Below are positions 63,442 to 64,000 of a stretch of 64,000 nt of DNA, piece after piece. The translations under genes were made by a program, and so were the position numbers. Numbering within the stretch: position 1 is the stretch's first letter; each line of letters begins with the position of its first letter. The DNA is from Streptomyces violens (GTDB lineage Bacteria; Actinomycetota; Actinomycetes; Streptomycetales; Streptomycetaceae): positions 124,001-188,000 of the forward strand of contig NZ_JOBH01000008.1 of assembly GCF_000717745.1 (NCBI RefSeq). Direction: 5' to 3'. The notes under the pieces were generated by a model that was not told the DNA's origin, did no database searches, and worked only from the letters and a program-made list of their open reading frames with translations.

Positions 63442-64000
63442 ATGGAAAGCGGCCAGAAAATCAACGCCTTCTTCAGCCTGCAGATCCCCCCTGAGCTGGT
63501 GGACGGCATGATCACCCTGCAGCGGCAACGCGACGCGGTCCAGCCGCAGGAACGCGAGGAGATCCACATCACGCTGGCCTTCCTCGCCGGTGCCGACGCG
63601 GCGAAGATCGCGGACGCGGCAGCGCTGATCAGCGGAAGAACGTGGCCGGTCCCCCGCATCCGCTTCACCGGCGAGGTGCGGCACGGCAGCTGGGACCTCA
63701 AGAAGAAGAATCCCGACTACCGCTATGACGACGCCACCATCCAGAAGGGGGAGCAGATCCGGCTGGGCGTCGAGCCCGTACCGGAACTCTGCGGCATCTA
63801 CTCCGACCTGACGCAGCACCTGGGTGGCGCGGAGGACGGCTACTGGCCCCACGTCACGCTCGGCCTGGCCCGCGCGGACGTCCCCGCCGCCTCGATGGCG
63901 GACCTGGACATCCCTTCCGCGAGCGGCCCGGCGCCGAGCCTGGACCTGCGGCAGTCGGGCAGCGCGACGCGCTTCAGGGTCCTGGTGCGCAGAGACCTCA
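63442..64000 (+). CDS. 2H phosphoesterase / RNA 2',3'-cyclic phosphodiesterase-like, 3' truncated by window
   Basis: ATG 63442 lies behind GAGGAG, and the frame stays open to the window edge (186 codons). Two H-x-T motifs are correctly spaced: IHITLAF with His42/Thr44 and PHVTLGL with His137/Thr139. This is the 2H phosphoesterase fold (LigT/ThpR, formerly 2'-5' RNA ligase), which hydrolyses 2',3'-cyclic phosphates in RNA ends or small nucleotides. Length so far matches the family (about 180-200). The divergent relic on its left has no functional link. Confidence 0.85.
   Translation, partial: MESGQKINAFFSLQIPPELVDGMITLQRQRDAVQPQEREEIHITLAFLAGADAAKIADAAALISGRTWPVPRIRFTGEVRHGSWDLKKKNPDYRYDDATIQKGEQIRLGVEPVPELCGIYSDLTQHLGGAEDGYWPHVTLGLARADVPAASMADLDIPSASGPAPSLDLRQSGSATRFRVLVRRDL

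Overview
This is a roughly 72% GC stretch of chromosome with the marks of Streptomyces or a close relative. Third positions are heavily G/C. GTG and TTG starts are common. Secreted proteins carry Streptomyces-type signal peptides and lipoboxes. There is a chitinase with a DasR-like site, a PHO-box-like array, a sugar ABC importer without its own ATPase, and an AfsR/LuxR-style regulator. I see no rRNA, tRNA, CRISPR array, prophage or transposase. About 55 protein genes fill the window, in accessory or chromosome-arm style: many short transcription units, each with its own regulator or operator.

Layout. 1-4.3 kb: end of a nitroreductase gene, then a FUSC-type exporter with a family III CoA-transferase. 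4.4-9.2 kb: secreted or surface proteins (esterase, GH18 chitinase, PstS-like lipoprotein, small SH3-like protein). 9.4-15.8 kb: an OmpR/histidine-kinase pair converging on a lipoprotein/adaptor/ABC ATPase/MacB-like permease operon. That operon's promoter carries three 11-bp direct repeats, the pattern expected for the OmpR-type partner. 16-24 kb: a large LuxR-type ATPase regulator, a lipoprotein, MarR plus MFS, a GNAT/XRE pair whose start codons overlap inside one palindrome, and a BenE transporter/XRE pair with tandem operators. 24-33.5 kb: a DUF1479 oxygenase and ROK repressor, a nucleosidase, an Old Yellow Enzyme behind a duplicated palindrome, an HSL esterase, an APC permease, a 421-bp gene-free gap with a perfect 13-bp inverted repeat, a second PstS and a flavodoxin-like reductase.

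33.5-38.1 kb: an aromatic module of aldehyde dehydrogenase, aromatic-acid MFS permease and benzoylformate decarboxylase, which would take benzoylformate through benzaldehyde to benzoate. 38.1-47.3 kb: a very long CtpI-like P-type ATPase with a small divergent companion, a BrkB-family membrane protein, an SDR, a small P-loop protein, and a DUF2243/CtaG pair. 47.4-52 kb: a betaine-aldehyde-dehydrogenase-like / choline-oxidase-like / APC permease operon. 52-55.2 kb: an SDR divergent from an SRPBCC protein and a phytoene-desaturase-like flavoprotein. 55.2-61.9 kb: a seven-gene operon under a LacI-type operator (Gfo/Idh dehydrogenase, PmoA-like protein, cupin, CUT1 ABC importer, DUF624-like protein), probably for an unidentified carbohydrate. 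62-64 kb: a CDP-alcohol phosphotransferase, a decayed regulator relic and the start of a 2H phosphoesterase gene.

Functions come from motifs and family resemblance read by eye; no database search was possible. The most interesting signals are regulatory: the palindrome covering two start codons, the 11-bp triple repeat, two different tandem operators, and several apparently leaderless promoters.
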